Assembly: GCF_022370755.2 (NCBI RefSeq)
Contig: NZ_CP092364.2
Coordinates: 2,542,001-2,606,000 of the forward strand
DNA length: 64,000 nucleotides
Reading direction: 5' to 3'
Source: Mycolicibacterium goodii
GTDB taxonomy: Bacteria > Actinomycetota > Actinomycetes > Mycobacteriales > Mycobacteriaceae
Made by a program: the position numbers and the translations under genes. Shown here one piece after another: positions 1 to 8,652 of the stretch (positions are counted from its first letter, which is position 1; each line of letters begins with the position of its first letter). Below the pieces are notes generated by a model that saw only the letters and a list, made by a program, of their open reading frames with translations, ran no database searches and was not told the DNA's origin.

Positions 1-846
1 TCGCAGACCGACGCGGATCCGGTCACCCCGTTGCGTAGACACACCGGCGGGGACCGCGACGTCGAATGAACCGTCGCCCAACCGGATCCGGCCATCGTCC
101 ACCACTCCGTCGAGCAGGTTGATCTCGGGTTGGCCGAGCGCCTTCGCGACGAACGTGTCGGCCGGGCGGCGCCAGATCTCCTCCGGGGTACCGATCTGCA
201 CGAGCCTGCCGTCGCGCATGACCGCGATCCGGTCACCCAACGCCAGCGCCTCCTGGTAATCGTGCGTGACGTAGATCGTGGTGGTGTTGCTCATCGCGCC
301 CAGTTGCTTGAGTTCGGCGCGCATCGAGGCCCGCAGCTTGGCATCGAGATGGCTGAGCGGTTCGTCGAGCAGGTAGATGTCCGCAGGGCGCACCAGCACT
401 CGGCCGAGCGCGACGCGCTGGCGCTGCCCGTTGGACAACTCGCGGGGAAATCGCTTCTGCAGATGGTTGATTCCGAGCGTGGAGGTGACCTGGTCGATAC
501 GCTCGGCGCGCTGGGCCTCCGTATAACGTCCCGTCCTGCCAGACTTCAAAGGCGAGGCCAGGTTCTCGGCCACGGTCTTCTGCGGGTAGAGCGCGTAGCT
601 CTCGAAGGCCATGGCGACATTGCGGTGGTACGGCTCGACCCGCGTGACGTCGGTGCCACCGATGTGGATAGCACCGGCGTCGATGTCGACAAGACCCGCC
701 ACCGATTTCAGCGTCGTGGTCTTGCCTGCGCCGCTGGGGCCGAGTATCACGAAGAACTCTCCGTCGGCGATGTCGACCGAAAGGCCGTCGACCGCTTTGG
801 TCTTGCCGAACGACTTGTGCACGTCGGTAATGGAAACTGAAGCCAT
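1..846 (-). CDS. Sugar ABC transporter ATP-binding protein (MalK/UgpC type), 3' end cut by window
   Basis: Cytoplasmic ATPase of a carbohydrate ABC importer; hydrolysis drives the two permeases encoded upstream. Translated from the ATG at 846, the first 282 codons are open to the window edge and the C-terminal part is missing. Walker A is GPSGAGKTTT, the signature is LSNGQRQRV (N replaces the usual second G) and Walker B is YLLDEPLSHLD followed by AKLRA, typical of MalK-like subunits. The H-loop is YVTHDYQEA. The start of a regulatory beta-barrel domain follows. The start codon shares one base with the permease stop (TGATG), so translation is probably coupled. The overall class is clear; the substrate is inferred from neighbours. 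Confidence 0.9.
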   Translation of the reverse strand, partial: MASVSITDVHKSFGKTKAVDGLSVDIADGEFFVILGPSGAGKTTTLKSVAGLVDIDAGAIHIGGTDVTRVEPYHRNVAMAFESYALYPQKTVAENLASPLKSGRTGRYTEAQRAERIDQVTSTLGINHLQKRFPRELSNGQRQRVALGRVLVRPADIYLLDEPLSHLDAKLRASMRAELKQLGAMSNTTTIYVTHDYQEALALGDRIAVMRDGRLVQIGTPEEIWRRPADTFVAKALGQPEINLLDGVVDDGRIRLGDGSFDVAVPAGVSTQRGDRIRVGLR

Positions 847-1718
847 CAGGCCTTCACCGCCCCGAACGACAGGCCACGCACCAGGTACCGCTGGATGGTC
901 AGAGCCAGGATCAGCGGTGGGAGCGCGGCGATGATGGCGGCCGCGGCGGTCAGGTTGTAGTAGGCCTGACCACCGCCGCCGAGGAATTTGGTGATCGCAA
1001 CGGTCACCGTGCCGGCATTGCTGTCGGCGAGGATGAGCGGGAACACGTAGTTGTTCCACGCGAAGATGAACGCCAGCAGCGCCGCGGCGGCGATGCCCGG
1101 TCGCACGATCGGCAACGCCACCATGAGGAACGCCCGCCGGCGGGTGTAGCCGTCGAGCAACGCGGCCTGCTCGAGATCTTCGGGCAGATCCTGGAAATAG
1201 GACCGCAGGATCCACACCACCAGCGGCATCGTGACGAGTTGCAGCACCCAGATCATGCCGACCTTGGTGTCGAACAGCCCGATCTGGTTGTAGATCACGA
1301 AGAGCGGCACGATCACCATCAGTTCCGGCGCGAACCGGAACGACAGCATGGTGAACATCAGGTCGTTGGAGCCCTTGTACTGCCAGCGTCCGGCCGCGTA
1401 CGCCGCCGGGATGCCGATGAGCAGCGACACGATGACCGCACCGCCACAGTTCAGCAGGCTGGTCAGCAGCGACGCCTTGAAGTCGACGCTCGTCATCTCG
1501 GTGCCCTTGTCACTGAGCACCGTGGCGAAGTTCTCCCACGTGGGGCTGAACGCGAAGTACGTGGTGGTCTGCTCCTCGGCGTTCTTCAGTGCCAACATCA
1601 GCATCCAGAAGATCGGGAACAGCGAGAAGACGAACCAGAACACCAGGCCCACATCGGCGGCCACCGATCCGATCGACCACCGCTTCTGGCCGGGCAGCAG
1701 TTCCGTTCTGTTGAACAT
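846..1718 (-). CDS. Carbohydrate ABC transporter permease (MalG type)
   Basis: Inner-membrane permease of the sugar importer, 290 aa from the ATG at 1718. A GTG at 1724 overlapping the upstream stop as GTGA is an equally plausible start. About six hydrophobic segments are visible, the first near FWFVFSLFPIFW. The EAA loop that contacts the ATPase reads EQAALLDGYTRRRAF followed by LPIVRPGI. It lies between the MalF-type permease and the ATPase with overlapping ends, so the four transporter genes form one operon. Longer reading of this frame upstream to 2147 is only the shadow of the upstream permease. Confidence 0.9.
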   Translation of the reverse strand: MFNRTELLPGQKRWSIGSVAADVGLVFWFVFSLFPIFWMLMLALKNAEEQTTTYFAFSPTWENFATVLSDKGTEMTSVDFKASLLTSLLNCGGAVIVSLLIGIPAAYAAGRWQYKGSNDLMFTMLSFRFAPELMVIVPLFVIYNQIGLFDTKVGMIWVLQLVTMPLVVWILRSYFQDLPEDLEQAALLDGYTRRRAFLMVALPIVRPGIAAAALLAFIFAWNNYVFPLILADSNAGTVTVAITKFLGGGGQAYYNLTAAAAIIAALPPLILALTIQRYLVRGLSFGAVKA

Positions 1719-1720
1719 GA

Positions 1721-2674
1721 TCACGACTCCGCCCCGGCAGCACGGCGCTGCGCCTTGCCAAGCACGCTCACCAGATAGCGTGCGGTGATGAACACGATGA
1801 CCCACAGCAGCAGCATGTAGGTGCTGCCGCGGGAGTAGTCCAGGTTGATGATCGAGTCCTCGAAGGCACCGATCTGCAACGTGCGGGTGGCGACGCCCGG
1901 GCCGCCCGCGGTCAGCACGTAGATGTGGTCGAACACCTTGAGGTTGTCCATGAACCGGAAGATCACGGCAACCAGGATGTAGGGCCACAGCATCGGCAAC
2001 ATGAGCTTGCGGAACATGTAGAACCAGCTCGCACCGTCGACCTCGGATGCCTCGAACGGCTCCTTGGGCAGCGATCGGATGCCTGCCAGCACGAGGATCG
2101 CGACGAACGGGGTGAAGATCCACAGGTCGACCAGGATCACCGACCACAACGCATTGGTCGACGACAACCAGTCGAACGTGTTACCAAGCCCGAGAACGTG
2201 ATTGAGGATCCCGAACTGCGGGTTGAACATCAGCTTCCAGATCACGCCCGCGATCACGGGGGCGATCATCAGCGGCAGGATCAGCACCTTCTCGAACACC
2301 TTGCCGATCAGCGACGAACGGTTGAGCAACAGTGCCAGGCCGACGCCGATCACGGTCTCGATCACGGTGGCGAACACCGCGAAGATCGCGGTGACCTTGA
2401 CGCTCTGCCAGAAGATCTGATCGCCGAGAACCGATTTGAAGTTCTCGAACCACACGAACCGGGGATCCGGGTTGACCGCCGCATAGTTGAGGAACGCGTA
2501 GTAGGCGCCCACGGCAAACGGGTACAGGATGCCGATGACGATCAGGACCGCGGGTACCGACAACAAGTACGGCCGCAGCTTGCGCCGCCACGACGGCACC
2601 TCGGGCAGTGGGCCCGCGGTGCCCCTGTCGACCGACTCCGCGGCGGGAGCGGGTTGGGATGTCTGCAATGTCAT
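1721..2674 (-). CDS. Carbohydrate ABC transporter permease (MalF type)
   Basis: First permease of the sugar importer, 317 aa. A short polar N-terminus is followed by a hydrophobic segment (YLLSVPAVLIVIGILYPFAV) and further membrane spans. The EAA-like cytoplasmic loop is FEASEVDGASWFYMF followed by KLMLPMLWPYI. It sits 11 bp downstream of the solute-binding protein and overlaps the next permease by a few bases. Two different permeases with one ATPase is the usual CUT1 arrangement. Substrate unknown from sequence alone; the adjacent polyol dehydrogenase and FGGY kinases suggest a sugar alcohol or pentose-like sugar (inference). Confidence 0.9.
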   Translation of the reverse strand: MTLQTSQPAPAAESVDRGTAGPLPEVPSWRRKLRPYLLSVPAVLIVIGILYPFAVGAYYAFLNYAAVNPDPRFVWFENFKSVLGDQIFWQSVKVTAIFAVFATVIETVIGVGLALLLNRSSLIGKVFEKVLILPLMIAPVIAGVIWKLMFNPQFGILNHVLGLGNTFDWLSSTNALWSVILVDLWIFTPFVAILVLAGIRSLPKEPFEASEVDGASWFYMFRKLMLPMLWPYILVAVIFRFMDNLKVFDHIYVLTAGGPGVATRTLQIGAFEDSIINLDYSRGSTYMLLLWVIVFITARYLVSVLGKAQRRAAGAES

Positions 2675-2685
2675 GTGGCCCGCTC

Positions 2686-4116
2686 CTACAGGTTGACCTT
2701 GGAGGTGTTGGTCTTCGCCAGACTGCGCAACCGCGCGGCCGCGTCGTCACCGCCGTAAATGTCCTGCAGCGCCACCGCCCAGTCCTTGGTGGTGTCGAAG
2801 AACTTCTTCTGCGGTGTGAACTGGATCTTCGACGACCCGATGACGGTCTCGAACGTCTCGAGGTAGCCGTACTGGTCGGCGGCGATCCGCTTGAACGTGG
2901 TGTCGAACACCGACTGCCGCACGGGATCCGCGTAGATTCCGCCCTCGACGGCCTTGTTCATGGATTCCTTGCCCGTGGCCCACTGGATGAACAGCCAGGC
3001 CGGCAACTTGTTGCGGGAGTTGGCGTTCATCGCCCACGTCCACGTCCACAGGTTGGTCTTGTAGTTGCCGTCGGGCCCGGCCGGGCCCGGATACCACCCG
3101 AGGTTGCCCGCCTGCGCGCTCGCGCCGGGCTTGTTCTTGGGATAGGTGGCGCTGTCCGCGTCGTAGACCATCATCGCCGTGCCGTCACCGAGGTCGCCGG
3201 TGGCGTTCGGGTAGTCGTACGTCGTCCACGACGTCGGACCGGCCTTGTGCTGCATCTCGATCCACTTGCGGGTGAAGTCGACGGCCTTGTCGCTGTCCAT
3301 CTCCGCCACCAAATCGGTGCCGTCGAAGGTGTAGTCGACCGCGCCTTCACGGACGTACTGCGTCATGAAACCGGGATGGATCGTGGCCCAGGACTTGGAT
3401 CCTCGGGTCGCGATGCCGTAGCGGTTCTCGGACCGATCGGTGAGATCGATGGCCAGCTGGATGAAATCGTCGAAGTTGTCGGGCAGCTTCTTGATGCCGC
3501 GCTGGTCGAAGTACGCCTTGTTGTATGCGACGACGTTGTTCTCGAATCCCCACGGGATCGCCCACTGGCCACCCGTGCCCAGTGGGTTGCCGAGCTCGAA
3601 GTCCCACCGGGTGGAGGTGCGCAGGCCCTCGAAGATGTCCTCGAAGTCGTACTCGGCGTTGGTGGCGGAGCTGTTCTGCAGCCACGGGTTGAGGTCCTCG
3701 ATCCATCCGGGCGGTCCGTACTGCCAGATGAAATAGGCCCCGAGCATGAACGCGTCGTGCTTACCGGTTCCGCCCGCCAGCTCGGTGTTGAGCTTGGTGA
3801 AGTAGTCCGCCTCGGGAACGAGATCGACGTTGACGTTGATCCCGGTCAGTTCGGTGAACTCCTTGAGCAACGGCTGATACGACAACTGGTACGGGTGCGG
3901 GGTCTGCAGGATGTTGATGGTCGACCCGGAAGCCTTCTTCCAGTCGAAGCCACCGGTGACCTCCGACGCCCCATTGGGGGCGTTGGTACGGCCACCGACG
4001 CCACAGGCCGACAGGACCGGCAGGCTCACTGCCGCCGCGCCTGCCAGGCCCATGGCCGCCAGCATGTTGCGCCTCGACAACTGCCGATGCAGTCCGGGCT
4101 GAGATTCTCGGCTCAT
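2686..4116 (-). CDS. Sugar ABC transporter solute-binding lipoprotein, Tat-type signal
   Basis: Extracytoplasmic binding protein of the importer, 476 aa from the ATG at 4116. The N-terminus has a twin-arginine-like motif (LSRRNMLAAMG), a hydrophobic stretch and a lipobox ending LSAC, so it is probably a Tat-exported lipoprotein anchored by the lgt/lsp pathway. The mature part resembles family 1 carbohydrate-binding proteins. A longer open frame reaches 4647, but it runs over the dehydrogenase gene and the signal peptide fixes the start at 4116. It lies 14 bp downstream of the dehydrogenase gene and 11 bp upstream of the permease. Confidence 0.9.
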   Translation of the reverse strand: MSRESQPGLHRQLSRRNMLAAMGLAGAAAVSLPVLSACGVGGRTNAPNGASEVTGGFDWKKASGSTINILQTPHPYQLSYQPLLKEFTELTGINVNVDLVPEADYFTKLNTELAGGTGKHDAFMLGAYFIWQYGPPGWIEDLNPWLQNSSATNAEYDFEDIFEGLRTSTRWDFELGNPLGTGGQWAIPWGFENNVVAYNKAYFDQRGIKKLPDNFDDFIQLAIDLTDRSENRYGIATRGSKSWATIHPGFMTQYVREGAVDYTFDGTDLVAEMDSDKAVDFTRKWIEMQHKAGPTSWTTYDYPNATGDLGDGTAMMVYDADSATYPKNKPGASAQAGNLGWYPGPAGPDGNYKTNLWTWTWAMNANSRNKLPAWLFIQWATGKESMNKAVEGGIYADPVRQSVFDTTFKRIAADQYGYLETFETVIGSSKIQFTPQKKFFDTTKDWAVALQDIYGGDDAAARLRSLAKTNTSKVNL

Positions 4117-4130
4117 CACAATCGCTTTCG

Positions 4131-5219
4131 CTACGCCGGGATCAACGAAACCTTGACCGATTCCTTTCCACTGGCCACGAGGTCGAGGCCCTTCTGGAAT
4201 TCGGTGAGCGGGAACTGATGAGTGCAGATCTCGTCCATCGGCAGCGCACCGGACTCGATCATCTTGATCGCCGCGGGCCAGCAGTACGGGCCGAGGTGGG
4301 CGCCCAGCACGTCGAGTTCCTTGTCGTCGCTGATGATGCTCCAGTCGACCGTGACGTCGCTGCCGAAGACGCCGTATTCGACGTACCGGCCGAGTTTGCG
4401 CAGAAGGTTGAGGCCCTGCGGAACCGCCGACGTGTGGCCGGTGCCCTCGAGGTAGACGTCTGCGCCATAACCACCGGTGAGGTCCTTGATGATCTTCTCG
4501 GCGTCCTGCTCGGCGATGTTGATGGTGAGGTCCGCCCCGCACTTCTCGGCGAGCTTGAGCTTCTCGGGTGCCATGTCGAGGGCGATGACGCGCATCGGGC
4601 TCTTGGCCTTGGCGCCCGCGATCATGCCGAGGCCGATCGGACCGCACCCGGCCACCACGACGGTGTCCTCGAAGGTGATCTGGGCGCGCTCGACGGCGTG
4701 CAACGAGCAGGACAGCGGCTCGGCGAACGCCGCATGGTGGGCCGGGATCTCCGGAGAAACCTTGTGCACCAACGCTTCCGCCGGATACACCATGTAGCTG
4801 GCCATGGCGCCGGGCGTGCGCCGCTTGAAGCCGTAGAGATCATGCGGCTGGCACATGTGGTACTGGCCGCGCTTACAGAACAGGCACTCCCAGCAGGGCA
4901 CGATCTGCTCGGATACCACGCGGTCCCCGACCGCGATGCCCCACCGTGCGGCCGCCTCGTCGTCGAGGTCGACCACTCGGCCGACGAATTCGTGCCCGGG
5001 GATGACCATGGTCTCGGCCCAGGCCGGCCGGTTCTCGTCGCCCCAGAACTTGGCCGCTCCGTGGTAGCACTTGAGGTCGCTTGCACAGATGCCCACGGCC
5101 TCGACCCGGATCAGTGCTTCACCGGGTCCGCGTTGCGGAACGGCGACCTCCTCCAGCCGGTAGTCGTGGGGCCCGTGACACACCACTGCCTGCATCTTTT
5201 CGGGAACTTGATTGGACAT
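4131..5219 (-). CDS. Zinc-dependent medium-chain polyol/alcohol dehydrogenase
   Basis: NAD(P)-dependent oxidation of a polyol or secondary alcohol, 362 aa from the ATG at 5219 (RBS-like AAAGG upstream). Catalytic zinc ligands are in GICASDLKCYHG and GHEFVGRVVDLDDE; the structural zinc cluster is CWECLFCKRGQYHMC. The Rossmann motif is VVAGCGPIGLGMIAGAK. It is first in the transporter operon and is preceded by a promoter with three palindromes. It probably converts the imported polyol to a ketose for the nearby FGGY kinases (inference). Sorbitol-, xylitol- or arabitol-type substrates cannot be told apart here. An upstream in-frame ATG near 5228 is an alternative start. Confidence 0.9.
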   Translation of the reverse strand: MSNQVPEKMQAVVCHGPHDYRLEEVAVPQRGPGEALIRVEAVGICASDLKCYHGAAKFWGDENRPAWAETMVIPGHEFVGRVVDLDDEAAARWGIAVGDRVVSEQIVPCWECLFCKRGQYHMCQPHDLYGFKRRTPGAMASYMVYPAEALVHKVSPEIPAHHAAFAEPLSCSLHAVERAQITFEDTVVVAGCGPIGLGMIAGAKAKSPMRVIALDMAPEKLKLAEKCGADLTINIAEQDAEKIIKDLTGGYGADVYLEGTGHTSAVPQGLNLLRKLGRYVEYGVFGSDVTVDWSIISDDKELDVLGAHLGPYCWPAAIKMIESGALPMDEICTHQFPLTEFQKGLDLVASGKESVKVSLIPA

Positions 5220-5250
5220 ACCGCATACCTTTCGACCTGTGGTTGCAGTC

Positions 5251-5280
5251 ACATTAACCAAACATATGCACATATGTCCA
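5251..5280 (-). promoter_or_regulatory. Promoter of the dehydrogenase-ABC transporter operon
   Basis: On the minus strand, TGGACA (5275-5280) is separated by 18 bp from TAATGT (5251-5256), a fair housekeeping -35/-10 pair about 32 bp upstream of the dehydrogenase ATG. The palindrome at 5262-5277 lies in the spacer, suitable for repression. Motif match only. Confidence 0.45.
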
Positions 5281-5320
5281 GAACATCTGTTCATTGAACC
5301 TTGACGGCGAACAGTTGTTC
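5262..5320. promoter_or_regulatory. Three palindromic operator candidates between divergent genes
   Basis: Three inverted repeats are read directly: ACATATG-N2-CATATGT at 5262-5277, GAACA-TC-TGTTC at 5281-5292 and GAACA-GT-TGTTC at 5309-5320. The last two differ only in the central bases. They lie between the dehydrogenase and the SorC-family regulator and overlap promoter elements of both, so they are likely binding sites of that regulator. Confidence 0.6.
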
Positions 5321-5325
5321 AGTGT

Positions 5326-5340
5326 CATACTTTTCTCGTG
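5326..5340 (+). promoter_or_regulatory. -10 element and leaderless GTG start of the SorC-type regulator gene
   Basis: CATACT (5326-5331) lies 6 bp before the GTG at 5338 and there is no Shine-Dalgarno sequence. Transcription would begin at or next to the start codon, making a leaderless mRNA, which is common in mycobacteria. The palindrome at 5309-5320 lies just upstream of this element. Confidence 0.4.
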
Positions 5341-6360
5341 CCCCGGTCCGCCCAGCCATCCCCATCGACCGGCGTCGACGGCCCGCCATCCGACGCCGAA
5401 CCCGGTCACTTCCCCGCCTCGCTGCTGTACACGGCCGCAAAGCTCTACTACACCGAGGACGCGACCCAGGCCGAGGTGGCCGCCCAACTCGGCACCAGCC
5501 GTGCGACGGTGAGCCGGATACTGGCGGAAGCGAAACGCCGCGGTGTCGTTCGGATCGAGGTCGTTCCGCCCGACCAGCTGGGTTCCGACGACATCGCCGA
5601 CCAGCTAACGCGCGCGCTGTCACTCAACACCGTGTTCCTCAGCCACCCATTGCCGAATCCGGGACCGGGCCGGACCTCCGTCGACGTCATGGGTGCCGCC
5701 CTGGCGCCCGCCGTCGGACGCGCGCTGGCCGCGGCCGGACTGCTGCCCGGAGACGTCCTGCTGGTGTCGTCGGGCCGGACCGTCTACGAGGTCGCCCAGT
5801 ACGAACTCGTCGACCTGCCCGGTGTGCAGGTGGCGCCGACGGTCGGCGGCAACGACCAGCCCGAGGAGTGGTATCAGACCAACGAGATCACGCGCCTGGT
5901 GTCCAACCGGATCAACGGCAGGCCGAATTACCTTTTCGCGCCGGCTCTTCCAGGTCCTGACCTCCACCCCTCGCTGATCAACGACCCCAGCATCCAGCGG
6001 GTGCTGCATCTGTGGCCGAAGGCCCGCTGCGCTCTGATGGGCGTCGGCGCACCGCCCCTGCTGCGATCCGACATCCCCCGGTTCGTCCCCACCGAATCGA
6101 GTTCACTGCGTTCCGCGGTCGGCGACGTGTGCTCGCGCTTCTACGACCGCAACGGCGAACCCGTCGAATTCGACGGGAGCGACCGCCTGATCGCGGTGGA
6201 ACTCCAGGCGCTGCGCCACGTTCCGGTCACGATTGCCGTCGCTATCGGCAAGGACAAGGTCGACTCGATCGTGGCGGGCGCCCGCGGCGGGTATTTCAAC
6301 CAGCTCGTGACCGACCCGGCCACCGCGGCCGCCATCCTCGAACACACGGAGTCGCAGTGA
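5338..6360 (+). CDS. SorC/DeoR-family sugar-binding transcriptional regulator
   Basis: DNA-binding regulator with a sugar-phosphate-binding domain, 340 aa. Residues about 26-75 contain the helix-turn-helix, with QAEVAAQLGTSRATVSRIL as the recognition part. The remainder is the SorC effector domain, with SSGRTVYEVAQ as a conserved loop and GARGGYFNQL near the C-terminus. It is transcribed away from the dehydrogenase-transporter operon and overlaps the SDR gene by four bases (GTGA). It probably senses a phosphorylated product of the pathway and controls both directions. The start is GTG with no RBS. Confidence 0.9.
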   Translation: MPRSAQPSPSTGVDGPPSDAEPGHFPASLLYTAAKLYYTEDATQAEVAAQLGTSRATVSRILAEAKRRGVVRIEVVPPDQLGSDDIADQLTRALSLNTVFLSHPLPNPGPGRTSVDVMGAALAPAVGRALAAAGLLPGDVLLVSSGRTVYEVAQYELVDLPGVQVAPTVGGNDQPEEWYQTNEITRLVSNRINGRPNYLFAPALPGPDLHPSLINDPSIQRVLHLWPKARCALMGVGAPPLLRSDIPRFVPTESSSLRSAVGDVCSRFYDRNGEPVEFDGSDRLIAVELQALRHVPVTIAVAIGKDKVDSIVAGARGGYFNQLVTDPATAAAILEHTESQ

Positions 6361-7160
6361 CCAATTCCACCCATGACCGCACCGACGACCGGTACGCGGG
6401 CGTCCTCCGCCTCGACGGCAAGCGGACCCTGATCACCGGCGCCACCAAGGGTATCGGCGCCGACATCGCCCGCGCGTTCGCCGCGGCCGGCGCCCGGCTT
6501 GTGCTGAGCGGCCGCGACATCGGCGAACTCGATGCCGCCCGAACCACTCTGGGCGGCGAGTTCGATGCCGACGTGCACACGGTGGCGATCGATCTCTCCG
6601 AACCCGACGCGCCAGAAGAGTTGGCCCGGCGCGCCGCCGAGGCGTTCGGCGGTCTCGACGTGCTGGTGAACAACGCCGGGATCTCACACCCACAGCCAGT
6701 CATCGACACCGACCCTGCGCTGTTCGACGCCACCATCGCGGTGAACCTGCGTGCGCCCGCCCTGTTGGCCTCCGCGGTCGGCAAGGCCATGGTCGACGCC
6801 GGAAACGGGGGTGCCATCATCACGGTGGCGTCGGCCGCCGCGCTGGCGCCGCTGCCAGATCACTACGCCTATTGCGCATCCAAGGCCGGACTCGTCATGG
6901 CGACCAAGGTGCTGGCCCGCGAACTCGGTCCGCACGGTGTCCGCGCCAACTCGGTGTGCCCCACCGTGGTGCTGACCGAGATGGGTCAGCGCGTCTGGGG
7001 TGATGAGGCGAAATCGGCGCCGATGATCGCCCGGATCCCGCTGGGCCGCTTCGCCGTTCCGCACGAAGTGTCGGACGCGGTGGTGTGGCTCGCCTCCGAT
7101 GCGGCAAGCATGATCAACGGCGTCGACATTCCCGTCGACGGCGGCTACACGATGGGCTGA
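6357..7160 (+). CDS. Short-chain dehydrogenase/reductase (SDR)
   Basis: NAD(P)-dependent oxidoreductase, 267 aa from a GTG that overlaps the regulator stop by four bases. Cofactor-binding motif TGATKGIG lies near residue 26, NNAGIS near residue 105, and the catalytic YxxxK is in YAYCASKAG, with the active-site Ser in VASAAALA just before. The C-terminus ends in GVDIPVDGGYTMG, typical of classical SDRs. Co-transcribed with the SorC-type regulator; likely a second sugar or polyol dehydrogenase of the pathway. The last 16 bp overlap the 3' end of the convergent FGGY kinase gene. Confidence 0.9.
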   Translation: MTNSTHDRTDDRYAGVLRLDGKRTLITGATKGIGADIARAFAAAGARLVLSGRDIGELDAARTTLGGEFDADVHTVAIDLSEPDAPEELARRAAEAFGGLDVLVNNAGISHPQPVIDTDPALFDATIAVNLRAPALLASAVGKAMVDAGNGGAIITVASAAALAPLPDHYAYCASKAGLVMATKVLARELGPHGVRANSVCPTVVLTEMGQRVWGDEAKSAPMIARIPLGRFAVPHEVSDAVVWLASDAASMINGVDIPVDGGYTMG

Positions 7161-8626
7161 CCGGCCAGCCGGTGCACCTGTTCCCGGGTTGCCGGGTACA
7201 GCTCCTGCCACGTCGCGTACAGATCGTCGTAGAGGGCCCGGTTACGAGGATCCGGCTTGATCTCTCTGGCGATCTTCGCCCAGTCGGTGTCGGCAGGAAC
7301 CAGGCCTACCCCGATCGCCGCGAGGAGCGCGTCACCGTAACTGGCCCCGATCGCCTGCTCCGGCACCAGCTGGGGACGTCCGGTGACATCGCTGACGGTC
7401 TGCGCCCAGATCGGGCTGCGCAGCCCGCCGCCGACCGCGACGGTCCGGCTCGCCGTGTGCGCATCGTCGAACCGTTCGAGAATCTGGCGGATGCCGAACG
7501 AGATTCCCTCGTACGCAGCGCGGAAGAGATGACCGCGACCGTGCCGCAGCGTCAATCCGGCCACCACGCCGCGCGCCTGCGGATCGAACACCGGTGTGCG
7601 CTCCCCCGCCAGGTAGGGCAACACCAGCAGCCCTTCGCTGCCGGGCGGCACCGTTGCGGCCTCCGCCATGAGTTCGTCGAACGAGGCGCCACCGGTCACC
7701 GTCTGCAACCAGTTGATCAGGCTGCCCGCCGTCGAGGTGCCAGCGGCGAGTGCCAGGGTGTCGTGCTCGACGCCGGCCGTCGTCCACAGCACCGGATCGC
7801 TGTGGTAGGCGTCGATGACCTGGACCAGGAACATCGTCGACCCGTACATGAGCATCTGGTCGCCCGGCCGTCGTACGCCGACCGAGAACGCCTCGGAGTA
7901 GGCGTCCACGGTGCCCGCGGCCACCGGTGTCCCCGCCGGAACACCCGTGGCGACCGCGGCCTCGGCGCTCACGGTGCCCACCACGTCGCTGGGCCACACC
8001 AGCCGGGGCAGCGGCAGATGCCCGCAAATGCGTTGCGCCCACGGGTGGTTCCACTCGAACTCACGGGTCGCATACAGCGGATCGCACTGGCTGGCGGTGT
8101 GATGGTCCATCACGTACTCGCCGGTGAGTTTGGCGGCGATGTAGGAGTTCGATCCGTACCAACCGGTGGCACGTTCGAACACCTCGGGCTCGTGGTGGCG
8201 CACCCACTCCAGTTTCGGTCCGACGGCCTGGCTGGACAGCAGCGTGCCGGCGCGGTCGAGGATGCGCTCCGCGCCGAACTCGGCGGTGAGCGCCTCGATC
8301 TCCCGTGACGCCCGACTGTCGATGCCGTACAGGATCGCCGGCCGCAGCGGGCGTAGATCGTCGTCGCACAGCACGAGGCACGGACCCACACCGCTGACGC
8401 ACATCCCGGCGAGCACACCCCCGCTGGGCAGTTGAGACATGAGTTCGGAGGAGATCCGGCACACCTCGGCCCACCACAGCTTCTCGGCGTCGACCTCGGC
8501 CCATCCGGGGCGCGGCAGATCGATCGAATGCGAGACGGTCTCGGTGGCGATCACCGATCCCGACGCGTCGACGAGTACGCCCTTGGTGCTGCCGGTGCCC
8601 ATGTCGATTCCGAGGAGCAGGTCCAC
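7145..8626 (-). CDS. xylB: FGGY-family carbohydrate kinase, xylulokinase-like
   Basis: ATP-dependent kinase that phosphorylates a ketopentose or related sugar, 493 aa from the GTG at 8626. The N-terminal phosphate-binding loop is GIDMGTGSTKGVLVD and the C-terminal ATP-binding part is TVAVGGGLRSPIWAQ. Length matches xylulokinases. A longer frame to 8830 overlaps the neighbouring thioesterase-like gene and is not needed. It lies 26 bp downstream of that gene and converges with the SDR gene. It is one of two FGGY kinases in 5 kb; this one is nearer the SDR. Substrate not determined; D-xylulose-like is inference from family. Confidence 0.85.
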   Translation of the reverse strand: MDLLLGIDMGTGSTKGVLVDASGSVIATETVSHSIDLPRPGWAEVDAEKLWWAEVCRISSELMSQLPSGGVLAGMCVSGVGPCLVLCDDDLRPLRPAILYGIDSRASREIEALTAEFGAERILDRAGTLLSSQAVGPKLEWVRHHEPEVFERATGWYGSNSYIAAKLTGEYVMDHHTASQCDPLYATREFEWNHPWAQRICGHLPLPRLVWPSDVVGTVSAEAAVATGVPAGTPVAAGTVDAYSEAFSVGVRRPGDQMLMYGSTMFLVQVIDAYHSDPVLWTTAGVEHDTLALAAGTSTAGSLINWLQTVTGGASFDELMAEAATVPPGSEGLLVLPYLAGERTPVFDPQARGVVAGLTLRHGRGHLFRAAYEGISFGIRQILERFDDAHTASRTVAVGGGLRSPIWAQTVSDVTGRPQLVPEQAIGASYGDALLAAIGVGLVPADTDWAKIAREIKPDPRNRALYDDLYATWQELYPATREQVHRLAGQPIV

Positions 8627-8652
8627 GCCGACAACCCTACGATGAGCGGCAC

